Shown here: in pieces, positions 35,041 to 46,280 of the stretch
Position numbering within the stretch: position 1 is the first letter of the stretch
Layout of the letters: each line of letters begins with the position of its first letter
The notes under the pieces: generated by a model
What the model saw: only the letters and a program-made list of their open reading frames with translations
Database searches by the model: none
What the model was told of the DNA's origin: nothing
Assembly: GCA_036924285.1 (NCBI GenBank)
Contig: JAYKYS010000008.1
Span: 20,321,001-20,385,000 of the forward strand
DNA from: Asterella californica
Taxonomy: Eukaryota > Streptophyta > Marchantiopsida > Marchantiales > Aytoniaceae
Length of the DNA: 64,000 nucleotides
Reading direction: 5' to 3'
Translations under genes and position numbers: made by a program

Positions 35041-36352
35041 GTCAAAATGATCAATTTTGAATTCAAAGATTTGAACCCTGGATCTCTCTTCCCAATTTCT
35101 CTTCTGATCATTACGCTATCATGAACTGATGATAGATTATCCTCACGTACGTTAATAACTCCTTCATATCCTCTGCTCTATTCTCTCTCCCTTGTCCGGA
35201 TTTACGCGTGAGAACAACTCAACTGTGACACCGCTGGATGGTACCAAAGTCCACTGCGACAAAATAAAGTATTCCTTTTCAAAATATTATAGTCATATTT
35301 GTGATTTAAGCGCATGAATTAACAATTCTGAGTTAACCGCAGTATAGTTTCTTTCTCAAAACCCCGCAGAATATTTGTAAATATTTAGAAACCGCTGGTT
35401 AACTAACACAATATTCCAAAACCATCAGAAATTAGTGGTAAGCAGGCTAGGCTGGGCCTGGGTGGGTTTTCAACCCTTGCTGGTGGTGGAATTTTCTCCA
35501 TGGACGAGTCGAGAATAGTGCGTGCGATGATACAGAAACAACTGCGGCTTCACAGTGAAAACAAGAAACATAGTCAAGACAAATAAGAAACAAAAGAAAT
35601 CTACTTACGCCTACGGTTTTTGTTGTTTTATTTTTTTAATTTTTTTAAGACCACCACAGTCGGCCGAGACAAAATTTATTACCCTGCTAAGGGAGCCACC
35701 CGATACAAGATAGCAGTCTGCAGTCGGCCGGTAGCCGTCACTAATCCCGTCCCAATCCTCCCTCCACTCCTCACACTCCGTCCATTTCTCCATCCACGTT
35801 TGAGCCCCTGCTCGATGTCTTTCTTCCCATCCCTCACCTACACGAGCCGAAAGCCACACGAGTTGGTAGAACGAAACCTGTCATCAATCATCATTTTCTC
35901 CGATCTCTGCTCTGGATGGTGCTTCCTCGAATCATGATTGCGCATGAAATCATTGCCCTCCCATCTGGAGCAATTCGGCAGCTTCATGCTTTCTCTTCGG
36001 TCATTGACCTTGGTTCTCTTCCCGAAAGTGGAGCTTCTTTCGGGCTTCGAGGTGAGGTTCTCTTTGTCCTCCTACATCAAGCTTTTCTCTGACCTCGTCG
36101 TGTCCTTCGCATGTCGATCCAAGGCCCTGCAGTTGCTGGCCCCACCCCTCCTTGTCGATTTCGAGATATCCTGGCTCTTAATGACTCTGGTCATGTCAGA
36201 AGGAGGTGAGAGAGTCCCAGTCGGAGCATGGAGAACCGCTTTCAGTCTCGCGCACCTCTCGATATATCTGTCAGCGTTCACCATTTCCGGTATTCTATTT
36301 CTCCTCTCGTCTTTTTGATGCACCGAGTCTGAACCTTAGATTTGGCTGTCAT
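35041..36352. other. No supported gene
   Basis: Flank between the satellite and the TTAA element. Open stretches at 35620-35937 and 35938-36318 (plus) are Leu/Ser-rich with no domain. I see no promoter or RNA gene. Confidence 0.5.
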
Positions 36353-36356
36353 TTAA

Positions 36357-36377
36357 ACCACAGGTGGGGGTATATAA
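36357..36377 (+). repeat. Left terminal inverted repeat of the TTAA element
   Basis: 21 bp starting ACCACAGGTGG, preceded by TTAA. It includes TATATAA, placed well for transcription into the plus-strand gene. Confidence 0.87.
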
Positions 36378-36935
36378 ACCCCCCTCGCACGCGGCAGCGC
36401 CTTTCATGTCATTGTAGCGTACGTCTGGCACCGAGAGCCGGAGAGAGCCGGAGCGAAGAGAGCACTTTTCCGACGATTCTAGGGTTATTGACTTCTTGGA
36501 GCGGTGGGGTCGGCTGAGTGTGAGTGTGGCGTCAGACGGCTTCGTCTTTTCTTGTGTTTGTTTACTCTCGAAGGTGGAGACGGCTCGCTATGTGCAAGGG
36601 TTGAAGACTCTCGGAGTTGTAGGGTCGGCTGAGTGCGAGTGTGGTCGCATCATAACTTTCGTTTTGCCAGTCAACATCATCATATCGTTGGATTCTAGTT
36701 TGGCCGCTGGTGACATTCTGTATGCAGCAGCTTTTCGTTTGGGAAGTATCGAAACTCAACGTGGGCTTGAGATTCTCTTTCGTGGTCTCTGGAGTCGCTT
36801 TACACTAGTGTTCACATGTTTGGGTTCAAATCTATAGTGGCTCTCAACTCTGTAGCACTAATGTTTTTCTGGACGGCGGCTCAATCAGGTATCGCGAACT
36901 ACTGTCTGTACTTTTCGGCGAGGTCATCATATCAG

Positions 36936-37290
36936 ATTTCTTGGTAGCACCTGCTTCGCTGACCTTTCTGGCTCCTATCCGGCGAATTTCAACAGTGGTC
37001 TTTTCCATCGTTGGCTGTAGTTTTTACAGTGCCGTCGTCTTATTGCTCTTGTTCTTTGTACTGATAACTTTAGCGGTGGCTCATTTCTGGTTTACAGAGC
37101 TACTATCTGTATCTGCAAGGCTTAGTCGCCGTTTCCTGTTTCTTGGTCCAACTCGCTTCGATGATCTTTCTGGTAGCACCTGCTTCGCTGACCTTTCTTG
37201 GCTTCGGTGATCTTTCTGGCTTCGCTGACCTTTCTTGGCTTCGGTGATCTTTCTGGCTTCGGTGACCTTTCTGACGACGTTTCGCTTGGT
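36936..37290 (+). repeat. Short tandem repeats in the leader of the accessory gene
   Basis: Repeated CTTCGCTGACCTTTCT / CTTCGGTGATCTTTCTGG units of about 16-36 bp, clustered at 37160-37280, with an earlier copy near 36945 (TAGCACCTGCTTCGCTGACC shared). They lie upstream of the ATG at 37360 and probably belong to the leader. Confidence 0.7.
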
Positions 37291-37359
37291 ACTCGCTCCG
37301 GTTATCTTTCTTGCACCTCTTGCTGTTCTTGGTATATTTTGGGCTCGCTGAGAGGAGCT

Positions 37360-37930
37360 ATGGGTCCTAGGTATAACCAACGCCATTCTTGGGACGAAGA
37401 TCGAGAATATTGGAAGGTTTATGGGGAAACTTCAAAAGATAGTTTCTGTATTACTGACGATGAATTGAAAGAGTGTTTTCCAGTCTTTCATGAAGCTTGT
37501 ACTCAAGTGTCGAAGATGGAACAGTTTAGTAGTATGTGGGACAGTCCTGATCTTTTGGAACACTCTCTTCTTGGTTGTGCTTCTGTTTCTTATTCAGAAT
37601 CTAGTTGTTCAAAACAGCGATTTCAGGTCTATCGAGCTGTGGCACTTGTTTTGGGTTTTGTTGAACGTACACAACTTCCAGGTGTTTTAGAAGCTGCAGT
37701 GAAATCCACATGGAGCACTCCAGGCGAAATATTTGTTGGGTATCAAGAGTAAGTGCATTCTTTAGTTCTGCATCTGCAGATATTGTGATTTTGCATCGTT
37801 TCGAAAAAACAGTTTGAGCATTTGCATTGCATCCCTTCGGGGTCCAAGGGAGTGTATCCCTTGCGGTGAAGTTTGCCACAGGGGCATTTATTGGGTTCAA
37901 CTCCCAAGTCTTCAAACTGAAATACTATAG
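37360..37930 (+). CDS. Accessory protein of the TTAA element, unknown function
   Basis: Proposed two-exon gene: ATG at 37360, exon 1 to 37748 with a strong GTAAGT donor, and exon 2 at 37813-37930 after an ...AACAG acceptor, ending TAG. It gives about 168 residues. Exon 1 encodes a charged, probably folded region (DEDREYWKVYGETSKDSF, ITDDELKECFPVFHEACTQV, QRFQVYRAVALVLGFVERTQ). Exon 2 would add a Cys/His-rich end (CIPCGEVCHRG) that could bind metal. I do not recognise a family. Its position opposite and convergent to the transposase inside one pair of TIRs suggests a second transposon protein. An earlier in-frame start at 37198 runs through the leader repeats and is less likely. The exon 2 join is inferred from splice signals only. 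Confidence 0.5.
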
Positions 37931-38045
37931 AAGTTTAGCACTCAAACAAACAGAAGATGGTATCATGAAGCGTAGCTCTACCTCCCTGAGACCACTCAAT
38001 GCTGGAAACCGAGAGCTAAAACCAAGTAAATTTTGTCTAAACAAG

Positions 38046-38580
38046 TTTTGAACCTGTTTCGAAAGTTTCGAGAGCCAAAACCAAGTCTACTTTGTAAAAA
38101 CAAGTTTTGAATCTGTTTCGAAAATTTCCAGCGAGCCAAAACCTGCAAACTTTACACAAACAGGTTTTGAACCTGTTTTGAAAAAAAACAGGTTTACAGA
38201 AACCTGTTTCCAAACGGAACAGGTTTACAGAAACCTGTTTATGAACGAAACAGGTTTATAGAAAACCTGTTTCGTTTGAACACAGGTTTCTATACCTGTT
38301 TCAGAGAAACAGGTTTATAGAAAACCTGTTTAGTTTGAACACAGGTTTCTATACCTGTTTCGTCTGAAAACAGGTTTATAGAAAACCTGTTTATCACGAA
38401 AACCTGTTGAGAACAGGTTTATAGAAAACCTGTTTACCACGAAAACCTGTTGAGAACAGGTTTCTAGAACCTGTTTTGTTACAAGTTTTTTAAAAATTAT
38501 GTTTTCAATCTAATCTAAATTATCTAATCTACCTGTTTCTAAGCTTTCTATAACCTGTTTATAAGCGGAACAGGTTTTTA
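38046..38580. repeat. Inverted-heptamer array (ACCTGTT / AACAGGT)
   Basis: About two dozen copies of ACCTGTT or its complement in some 535 bp, often alternating in orientation and spaced to form small hairpins, for example AACAGGTTTATAGAAAACC with TGTT following. It lies between the accessory gene and the transposase 3' end. No coding frame is seen. It could be clustered binding sites for a transposon protein, or a self-amplifying simple repeat. Confidence 0.85.
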
Positions 38581-39077
38581 AAATTTTTCGAAACAAGTAC
38601 TTTATCATTGTTTTGAAACCTGACGATATAGTATAGTATAAAACACTTTTTAGAATATGTTTATTTATTTATTTAAATATATAAATAGTCTAAAGTATCT
38701 ATGGAAACAGATATCTGGAGAAAATAATGCATGACGAGTAGAGGTCCTCTAACGCCTAAGTTCTAAAGCAACATGCAAACTGAATATCATTTGAAATGAA
38801 CAATGAGGAATTTATGAGAAAATAAACAAATAAATATTATATCAAATAGTAGTTCACAACATCCCATATGGAGCGTATATAGAGCGTACGGAGAGCATAC
38901 AATGCAAATCTACTCGTCGAACTTCCAAACTCACACGGATGCGAATACAACTGGTTCCTCCTTGTCAAATGATGAGATCTGATGAAAGATGAGAAACACA
39001 ATTTAGAGGACGCTCAATCACAACCATGGCTGTTATACGCAATAAATATCATATCAACATGAAAACGAAACACATAC
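38581..39077. other. AT-rich spacer inside the TTAA element
   Basis: Non-coding, between the heptamer array and the transposase stop codon. Probably the 3' region of one or both convergent transcripts. A short ATATGGAGCGTATATAGAGC repeat lies near 38870. Confidence 0.5.
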
Positions 39078-41523
39078 TTACCAGTCCCGCAGAGTCCGCT
39101 CACCGAACAGTCGTTCCCTCAACGATGTCTTCCAAGCCGTTGTCCGCGGAGGCAACACTCGAGAAGTACCTGTGAGATGTCGCACTGAAGTGTGTTGTGG
39201 TCGACGTTGGAATATTTTGACAGGCTCACGAGTGATATTCTCATTCCAATCCATAGCACATGCCGCAAGACGAGCCTCATGAGTCCGAGGGAAGTGAATC
39301 CTCTTTGTCGCAAACTTGTTTATAACTGAATTGAACGTCTCTGACATATAGTTCTCCCTAGCTCGCGTGTAAAAACGCATCTTTGTATGCGTGATAGCCT
39401 TGCCAAGAAACTCCACCATTGCTCGGTGTGTAGGTGAACCTACAATGTCAACAGTTACAAGGGATCTTGAAGGACTGTATATCCAAATCTATGACCAATA
39501 TAATAATGGGTTGTAAGCTTACCTCGTTCGTAATACTTGTCAGATGCTGGCCTGTTCAGATCAGGGACACTACAGCATGGCCGCGAGACTCCAGTCAGAT
39601 GTTGAAGCCTCAGACATGTATCGTGCTCTCCTGCCCAATGGTCTGCAGCGTTCTTGATATCAAGACACAATGTCGATGCATCATCTTCTTCTTGCATATA
39701 TCGCCCATCGATACCCACTGTTCTCCTTGCATTCAATTGACAACAAGTGTAAATCCATCCCTTCAACTTGTCCGCAATTCCATGTTCTTGAAGCTCAGGA
39801 TACATGAAGCGTCTGGATCTTACTGGGTCTCCTTCCTCCAACCCTCTCAACTGGGCAACTCGTCGAACAAGCACGGGCTTGTTGCCAACAATGGAAACTC
39901 CTTGTCCACGAAGCCAAGTGACAAGCTGCCGCTTGGTCAAAAGCTCGAGATCAGTGGTCACCTCAGCTTCCTCCACACCCGCTGGATTGCGCTTCTTCAT
40001 TTGCAAGTCAACCAAGAACTTCTTGATCACGTTCTTGCACTTGTGCCACAAATCTTTTTGTGACACAATACCGTGACGATGCAATATTGCATCTACCGAT
40101 GACTTGTCATCGTGTACCACCTCGTCCGGCACAAGACCTCGTGCAATCAACCGTTGTATGCCTACCTCGAATGCACGATCCTCGATCAACCAAGAATTGT
40201 TACCGGTCTCAATGCGTGTCATGTTCACCATCTCTATCACCTTACCCGAATCTGAGTCGATGAACGAACATGTGCCATTGTAACCATTACGAGTAGAATC
40301 GTACCTAAGGTCGGCATACACGACGAAGTTGCCTACAACCAATCCACTCATAGATGATAAAATAAATATATAATTCAAGCATTCAGCAAATGTCCACAAT
40401 GTACAAAAGTTTAGAGCTAGACGAATCCAAAAACACGCACCTCCGACATTGACCTCGTTCAAGTTTGGAAAATGCTTGGCTTGCACTTCAGACTGCACCT
40501 CATCCTTCAACATTCCCCATCTATCCAATGTCGCCTCTACCCAACCTATCTCGCGGTGCTTCCCTGACTGGAACTGGAAAAAATGATTTCTAGATATCGG
40601 AGCTAACCCACCCTCTCTAAACACAGAATCTAGTTGCTCAAAACCCAAACCCGCTGATAATCCTGCATGATAAAAGCGATGGGTAACATCTGGGACGCTA
40701 TTGTATATCTCCATCTCAGTAGACCTCCATCCGTATGTGTGCCTATCAGGACATATTAACTTCAACGACCAACTCTGATGGATCGCTGAAATAATAGGTG
40801 GTAAAAAGTAGTGCTCACATCTGTGGTGAGGACATCGCACTCGAAAAGTCTGAAAGAACTCACGTAATCTAGGATGCGCTACAAATCCGTAAAGAGGGAG
40901 CACTGACTCCGCGACGTGAGCTTGGGTTGACGATTGATCATGTGGATTATCTATCGGAATCTGATCATCTAAAGGCTGTGAGATTTGAGAGTCTGGAACC
41001 GCAACATGATGAACCTCGGCATGAATAACATCCTATACATGCGATACATGCGATATCATACATATGACTTGTGATACGCATACAATACAACAAAACATGT
41101 AACCATGACATAACTCGAATATAAAACCAGTTGCACAAGCATATTCCAGTACATTAGAATGAAGTGTACCTGATCGTCATGAGTTTTGACACCAAGAGCA
41201 CGCAGCACATCTAGATCAGCGAATAAATGATCTGCAACAATCCCTGCACTTCCTCTCTCCAGAACACCCTCCTCTGGGATTACATCTGGGTCTACGGGTA
41301 CTTGCTCAGCATCTCTAGCCATCTGGTCTATCCGCTGCTCACAAGTGGCAAACAGAAAGCGAAACACAGCAGCATGTCCGGCTCCTGGCCCCAAAAGTCT
41401 CATGATCTGTACATACCTAGGTAACAATGACTCGGGGACCCTCACCATACCTGTCGGGACCTCCGGACATCCTCTAGGTGCGTGTCGGTCTCCAGAACGT
41501 CTAGGATATACTCTAGGTGGCAT
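39078..41523 (-). CDS. DDE transposase with embedded SAP domain (Kolobok-like)
   Basis: Four exons on the minus strand: 41523-41170, 41032-40441, 40332-39523 and 39439-39078. All have GT-AG introns and matching phases, giving 705 residues with no break. The likely catalytic core begins VVYADLRYDSTRNGY (D323). VPDEVVHDDKSS supplies the second acid (D390 or D391), followed by DLWHKCKNVIKKF. A SAP-type motif (LTKRQLVTWLRGQG...GNKPVLVRRV, residues ~444-477) sits in the insertion before the last acid, probably E619 in ENYMSETFNSVINKF. The region ends with KRIHFPRTHEARLAACAMDW and NEN. Proteins of this shape occur in Kolobok-like elements. The SAP domain probably contacts DNA. The complete frame, with TIRs and TTAA around it, argues for recent activity. 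The ATG was chosen as the first in exon 1. Confidence 0.82.
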
Positions 41524-42550
41524 GGATATAATAAATATGCTCTAAAGCCGTCCACAAGTCTATCCGTCCGGAGGTCCGTCAAAATCATCAGCTGTAACCA
41601 AGCTTCGTCTGTTACTAAAATAAACAATAGTGGAGAAAATTAAACTGATCTACACTGTTCTACTACAAAAAAAATATACTAAATGAGTAGAAAATATATT
41701 AGAGAATCAAATCTCAGTGAGTAGAAAAAAGAAACAAGAGAGAAAAAGAAAAAGAAAGATAAAAACAAATAAACAACAGCAACAACTAATCAGTTAGATG
41801 TACTCAAATTATCTAACAGAGAATAATACCAAGTATGAAAAATTTCAAGAGAAAAAAACGATAGTGAAGAGCATAGCAAGAGGAAGAAACAAGAGTGAAG
41901 AGCACAAGTGAGTGAAAGAAAAAAAAGCCAAGGCAAAAAAGGAAGGAAGGGGGCTTTACCCCTCCGCAGTCCCTCCAGCCAAACGTGTAAGGCAGGAGGA
42001 ACCCTCCTCCTGTTGTTTGTTTCGGCTGGCCTGACAGCCAGCCGAAACAAAGGCAGTCGGCTGGCTGTTAGGCCAGCCGACTTTCATGACCGGATTTACA
42101 TTTCCGGTAAGTCGGAAATGTAAATCCGGCAGGCCCCGCGGCTCATTTGACGTGATTATGGCCGGTTGATGCGGCCGTTGTGCGGCCGACTACAGAGTTT
42201 AAAATTCAATTCCGGGAAAAATGTTCTAATATCAAATTTTGAGTTCTTCTACCAAGCAGTTACTTGTTAGGGGAACTATTCAAATTTCGAATTTTTAGAA
42301 TATTCTTTTTCTGAGGTTCTCCTTACTTTCATCTTTGGATGATTGTTCTGAAGTCGTCCGATGTCAGATCGTGAAGATCTGCGGCTCATTTTCAAGCTAT
42401 GGAAAAGATGGTCATTTTGGTACGTAGATCAACAACAGGCGGTAACAAATGAGCACAAGCCAGCTGGGCGCAAGTCGGGTGGGAGAGCCCGCCGAGGTCC
42501 TGTTTTTTTAAACACTGAGTAAAATGATCAGGGGTGGGATATCCCACCAC
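41524..42550. other. Transposase 5' region in the TTAA element
   Basis: Non-coding leader/promoter side of the minus-strand transposase. It includes A-rich and AG-rich tracts (41640-41940), the hairpin cluster at 42019-42129, and a GTGGGATATCCCAC palindrome near 42534, close to the right TIR. Confidence 0.55.
42019..42129. repeat. Three consecutive perfect hairpins
   Basis: Stem 1: GTTTCGGCTGGC at 42019-42030 pairs with 42037-42048 (12 bp, 6-nt loop). Stem 2: GTCGGCTGGC at 42056-42065 pairs with 42072-42081 (10 bp). Stem 3: CCGGATTTACATTTCCG at 42090-42106 pairs with 42113-42129 (17 bp, 6-nt loop). Stems 1 and 2 share the GGCTGGC core. All lie about 450 bp inside the right TIR. Confidence 0.95.
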
Positions 42551-42571
42551 TAATATACCGCCACCTGTGGT
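42551..42571 (-). repeat. Right terminal inverted repeat of the TTAA element
   Basis: Inverted match to 36357-36377 (19 of 21), followed by TTAA at 42572-42575. Confidence 0.87.
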
Positions 42572-42752
42572 TTAAGGATATTATGTTGCCGATCATCTCC
42601 TGACCTTCTCTCTATCGCGCCTGCCAGTTTCTCTGCACCGTCCAAAGAGTCTTAATTGCATTCGTCCAGGCTTTTCTGTTTTCTTGACTCGCGTCCTCTT
42701 TCAGACCCGCCAATAACATCTTGCTCACCTCGGTCATAATCTGACGGCTGGA

Positions 42753-42923
42753 CAAGCAATAGCTTGTTGGCTATCCCATCCGCCTGTAGTCCGGGCGCCG
42801 TGGGGTCGAGTCCTCCTGGCGGGGGGGGGACTCATGCTGTAAGGGCAGCAGCATACGGCTGCAGAAAGCCCCACAGCGAAAAGAGGTCAAAAAAAAACCA
42901 AATAAAAAAAAAAAATTTCCTGG
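42753..42923 (+). mobile_element. Probable tRNA-derived SINE
   Basis: An A-box-like TAGCTTGTTGG (near 42760) is followed about 40 bp later by a B-box-like GGGTCGAGTCC (42803-42813). Then come a unique body and an A-rich tail to about 42915. An 8-bp direct repeat, CGGCTGGA, flanks it (42745-42752 and 42924-42931). The sequence is short and was not compared with known SINEs. Confidence 0.5.
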
Positions 42924-42931
42924 CGGCTGGA

Positions 42932-45345
42932 TAATCCATCTTGAGATCCCTGAAGATCAGATCTGCTCTCTCCATCCATGCTGTCTGAGTATGTTCCACG
43001 AGGATACATAGCAGGGAGGAGTTACATTTCTTAGTTCTAAGTTCTATCGATCGTCGTTAGTAACGCGCTGCCTTCGGCATACTACAACCCACCGTCAGGA
43101 TCTTGTAGCCTAAATCTGACGCCTAAGGTAAGATGGGATGTTAGAGAATATATGTCATATCACACATGCGGACTTGACCTTAGAACCTCGGATTCCCCGG
43201 GCCATGAACGTTAACCTCTCTCGTCCTAGACGATAGCGCAGTGGTCAATAGCATCCACATTCAGTCCTGGACTTGTCCTCGATGGATATCTTCAATACCT
43301 ACTTTGGTCTCTGAACAAGCGGATAAACATCAGACGTGTCTTCGTGCACGCACGCGATGAAAAAAACTTCACAACGGATAAAATACAATTAGTTCTCTAT
43401 AACTTCACTAATCAATTCAAATTGTACTAAAGAAATCTCCAGTAGCGTTGAGAAACACGGAGTTCTCCAGCGCCCGGGGTTATATCTTTGCAGGACTGGA
43501 AACTATCCGAGGATAATGAATTCTAGTCAGTTTATATAGATTGTGTATTGTTTTCATAACAGATAATTTGACATTATGTGTTACTTTTGCATATATAGAT
43601 TTATATTACTCTTGATATTAACCTAACAGTTTAGAATTCCAACCAGTTAAAAATATACAGAATATACAGTTAGCCGAAGGACAACTCCACCAATGGTATT
43701 TTAGCGATAAAAACAATGTGCCTCCTCGAAGACACTAACGGAATTTTACTTAAGTGCCAAAATGCAAGAATGTACGCTAAACTCTAAATCAGAGTTTTCA
43801 ATAATGTTATATTATTCAGAAGTCTATAATTTTAAATATATGTTACAAAACCCGGTCGACCGTTGTATGGTGTTTTCTGTCCCAGTAAAACCTTTCTAGA
43901 CTGATTTATCCTTTCACTCAAAATTCTATAAAATGTATATATTTTAAAATAAAAATAGTAGTTTATTTCGCAGTGGAGAAACGTGATAGACACCATGATT
44001 CTTATCTTTATTAAATTCAGAGTGGTGTCTAGGTCTACGATTCCCAAACTCTATGGATATATAGCCTGAACAGTAAATCTACCATTATCGCTTGTGAGTG
44101 GAGATTCCCTGACTCTCTATTTGTTTAAATATACACAAAACATATTTGCCATGTGATCCGTTTGGCGGTAATCGTTGACCTATTCCAGATATTCTTCAAG
44201 ATGTGCGGACTTTCTTGACAGCATAGTTCCTGCGAAATGTCACACGCAGCCGGTTCTTGTTGATGATAGAGGCTGTTGTACATGGGAAGGTAGACGAGAC
44301 GGCTGCCGTTATTGTAAACTGCGTTAACATGTCCGCTTTGCGACTAGTTTTGCATGTACGGCACCGGCCTGGGTTCAGTCGACGGACTAAAATTAACCAT
44401 GGAAAGGTCTAAAACACGGTTAGCACAAAGTCTGGAACCCGACGGTGATCCACATCGTGAGCTTTTGATGCGAAAGCTCACGATGTGAATACGGGCTCCG
44501 CCGGTTTTTAGTCTTTATGTTTATCCTGTTTTAGAATTTTTCACGTCTAATTCCACAGCCGGTGAAAGATACCGGTGGTTTACCGCATCGAATCAAAAAA
44601 GGATAAAATAATTTCCTCCCTGTCCCGAACTCTCATTACCTTCTACTACCAGGCACTTACCAGTCGACAGTCGAGTCGTATAAAGTTCGGCCCAAAATTG
44701 CACTCGCACGAAAAGCGGCTTTGAAACTACGACGGCGGCCGTAGACAGAGGCTAGTCGTACTTGGGAAAACGGTCGCAAAGCCACGATGTGAACGTAGTC
44801 AGGAGAATAGTTATTGGCAGGGTTGACAAACGATGCAGCCCTTTTAATTTGCGTACAGCAGATGTCTGAGCTTGCTCGTACATAGCAGAAACTTGAGAGG
44901 CAGATACGAAGATACTGAAGTTCGTATTGAACTTGAAATCTAGTCGTTCTTCAAACGCGTGGAGACTGCAGGTGACGCTGCCAGCGCTGCATGCAGTCCA
45001 GGACTAGAAGAACTGTGCTGTCGGTAACTAGCAGACGTACATAAGACACAAGAATTCGAAATGAGCTGAAGAAACCTGCATGGTCGAAAAAAGCGGGGAG
45101 AGATGAGTGTTTCACCAACAAACGTGAATGAGTCTTGCACTGCAAATCATTCTTAATCCAATGAAATACTAGTTAAGAAACTTGAAAGTCAATCTTCAGC
45201 TGCAGCCGAGGAATTGTCTTTGTGACCGTCGTGTCCATCACTAGCGGCCAAAATAGATGAAGACCTTTACAGGTAGGGTTTGCCTCAAAGGTGGATAACA
45301 CGTGACTTCCCAACCGAGCAGTGGACTGAAAAGTTAGATCCCTAC
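42932..45345. other. No supported gene
   Basis: Long non-coding stretch. Short frames (43832-44047, 44940-45140, 45173-45370) have no domain. A TAGCGCAGTGG A-box-like word at about 43233 lacks a convincing B-box. It contains one foldback element, listed separately. Confidence 0.5.
44408..44535. repeat. Foldback/MITE-like inverted repeat
   Basis: A perfect 15-bp stem, CACATCGTGAGCTTT at 44451-44465 with its complement at 44473-44487, is the centre of a longer imperfect inverted repeat. Its ends are TCTAAAACA (44408) and TGTTTTAGA (44527-44535). No target duplication is evident. Confidence 0.6.
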
Positions 45346-46280
45346 AAGTTAGGGAACTGCACACGTGCAACGGTTTGACTAAGCAAAGCGGCTGAAGCCA
45401 GTTTCAGGCCAGTACAGTACTCAGTTCCATCGCAGTGATTCCATCGCATTCCATCCTCTTGCCCTTTCCTTAACTCACTCGCTAATGAGACAAAAACAAA
45501 CTAGTCTCAGTATTACTGTGAGCGATGCAGAATGTATGGAAAAAAAATTAAAAATAAAAAAATGTATTACTGTGAGCGATGCAGAATGTATGGCAAATGA
45601 TGACGTCACACGCTCAGGCTGTTGCTTGTTTACTTATAATCATAGCATGACGCATTGATACCGAGATCTAGAGCATGGGACCAATGTTCGGGGAGTACCG
45701 GCTACACGTTGTGTCATTTCCGGTTCAAATTGGCGATTACCGACATGGAGGGAAATCCGGCGGAAACGTTTCCGGCCTTTGCAACCGGAAAATCGGAAAT
45801 TCACGGTTAGAACACAGAGAAGCCGGAAATTTGCGGGAATATTCGTGGGTATTTCGGAAAAACGGCCGATCGACGGATTTTGTCTTCGGAGTATTTACGG
45901 TTGCGTTTGAAGTTTTCGGAAAAGAACGGACGGCCGTTTTTCACGACCGGAAATGACACGTACGTAAAATGACACGTAATCTAATTCTTAGGGTTAAGTA
46001 CTTTTAAATGTAAGCGTGAACAAATCCTGACCGCAGATGAGAAACGAGAACGAATCTCGTTCGTCCGTAGCAGGGAATGAGGTGCGGGCACTCGCTGCTT
46101 GCGAGCCCTAATCTTCATTTTCGACCTCGACAGTGTCAATTTCGAGCTCCGCGTCCTCCGTGCTCTCGTCGAGTCGTAGTCGATCGTCGACGTAGATTCG
46201 CAGTTGAGGAATTGGGAATTTGAGGTCTTGAGGCTGCAGTGCGTACATTCGAGGTCAGGCGGATATCAGATTAGCACACG

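Larger units (their letters stand above)
36357..42571. mobile_element. Kolobok-like TTAA DNA transposon, 6,215 bp, two convergent genes
   Basis: The left end (36357-36377) starts ACCACAGGTGG and ends near TATATAA. The right end (42551-42571) is its inverted match at 19 of 21 positions. Each end is directly flanked by TTAA (36353-36356 and 42572-42575), the target duplication of Kolobok and piggyBac elements. Inside are a DDE-type transposase with a SAP domain (minus, four exons) and a second gene on the plus strand pointing toward it. The left TIR contains a TATATAA box and the right TIR a TATATTA, so each TIR may serve as a promoter. Both ends and the transposase frame are intact, so the copy could be recent or active. 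The family name is by structure and protein resemblance, not by search. Confidence 0.85.

Noticed and set aside
34055..35111. Long minus-strand frames of 230-241 codons with hydrophobic repeats (VYLVSYYAIVT)
   Set aside because: They lie wholly in the 75-bp satellite. The period is a multiple of three, so open frames follow automatically. No start context, domain or non-repeat coding sequence supports a protein.
37893..37905. B-box-like GGGTTCAACTCCC, possible tRNA or SINE
   Set aside because: No A-box at the right distance and no A-rich tail or target duplication. The sequence is better explained as exon 2 of the accessory gene.
36357..42571. Interpretation as a piggyBac element
   Set aside because: piggyBac also uses TTAA, but the transposase lacks the piggyBac DDD layout and C-terminal Cys-rich finger that I would expect, and it has the E-containing ENYMSETFNS region instead.
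43225..43300. A-box-like TAGCGCAGTGG, possible tRNA/SINE
   Set aside because: No B-box match within the expected distance and no cloverleaf.
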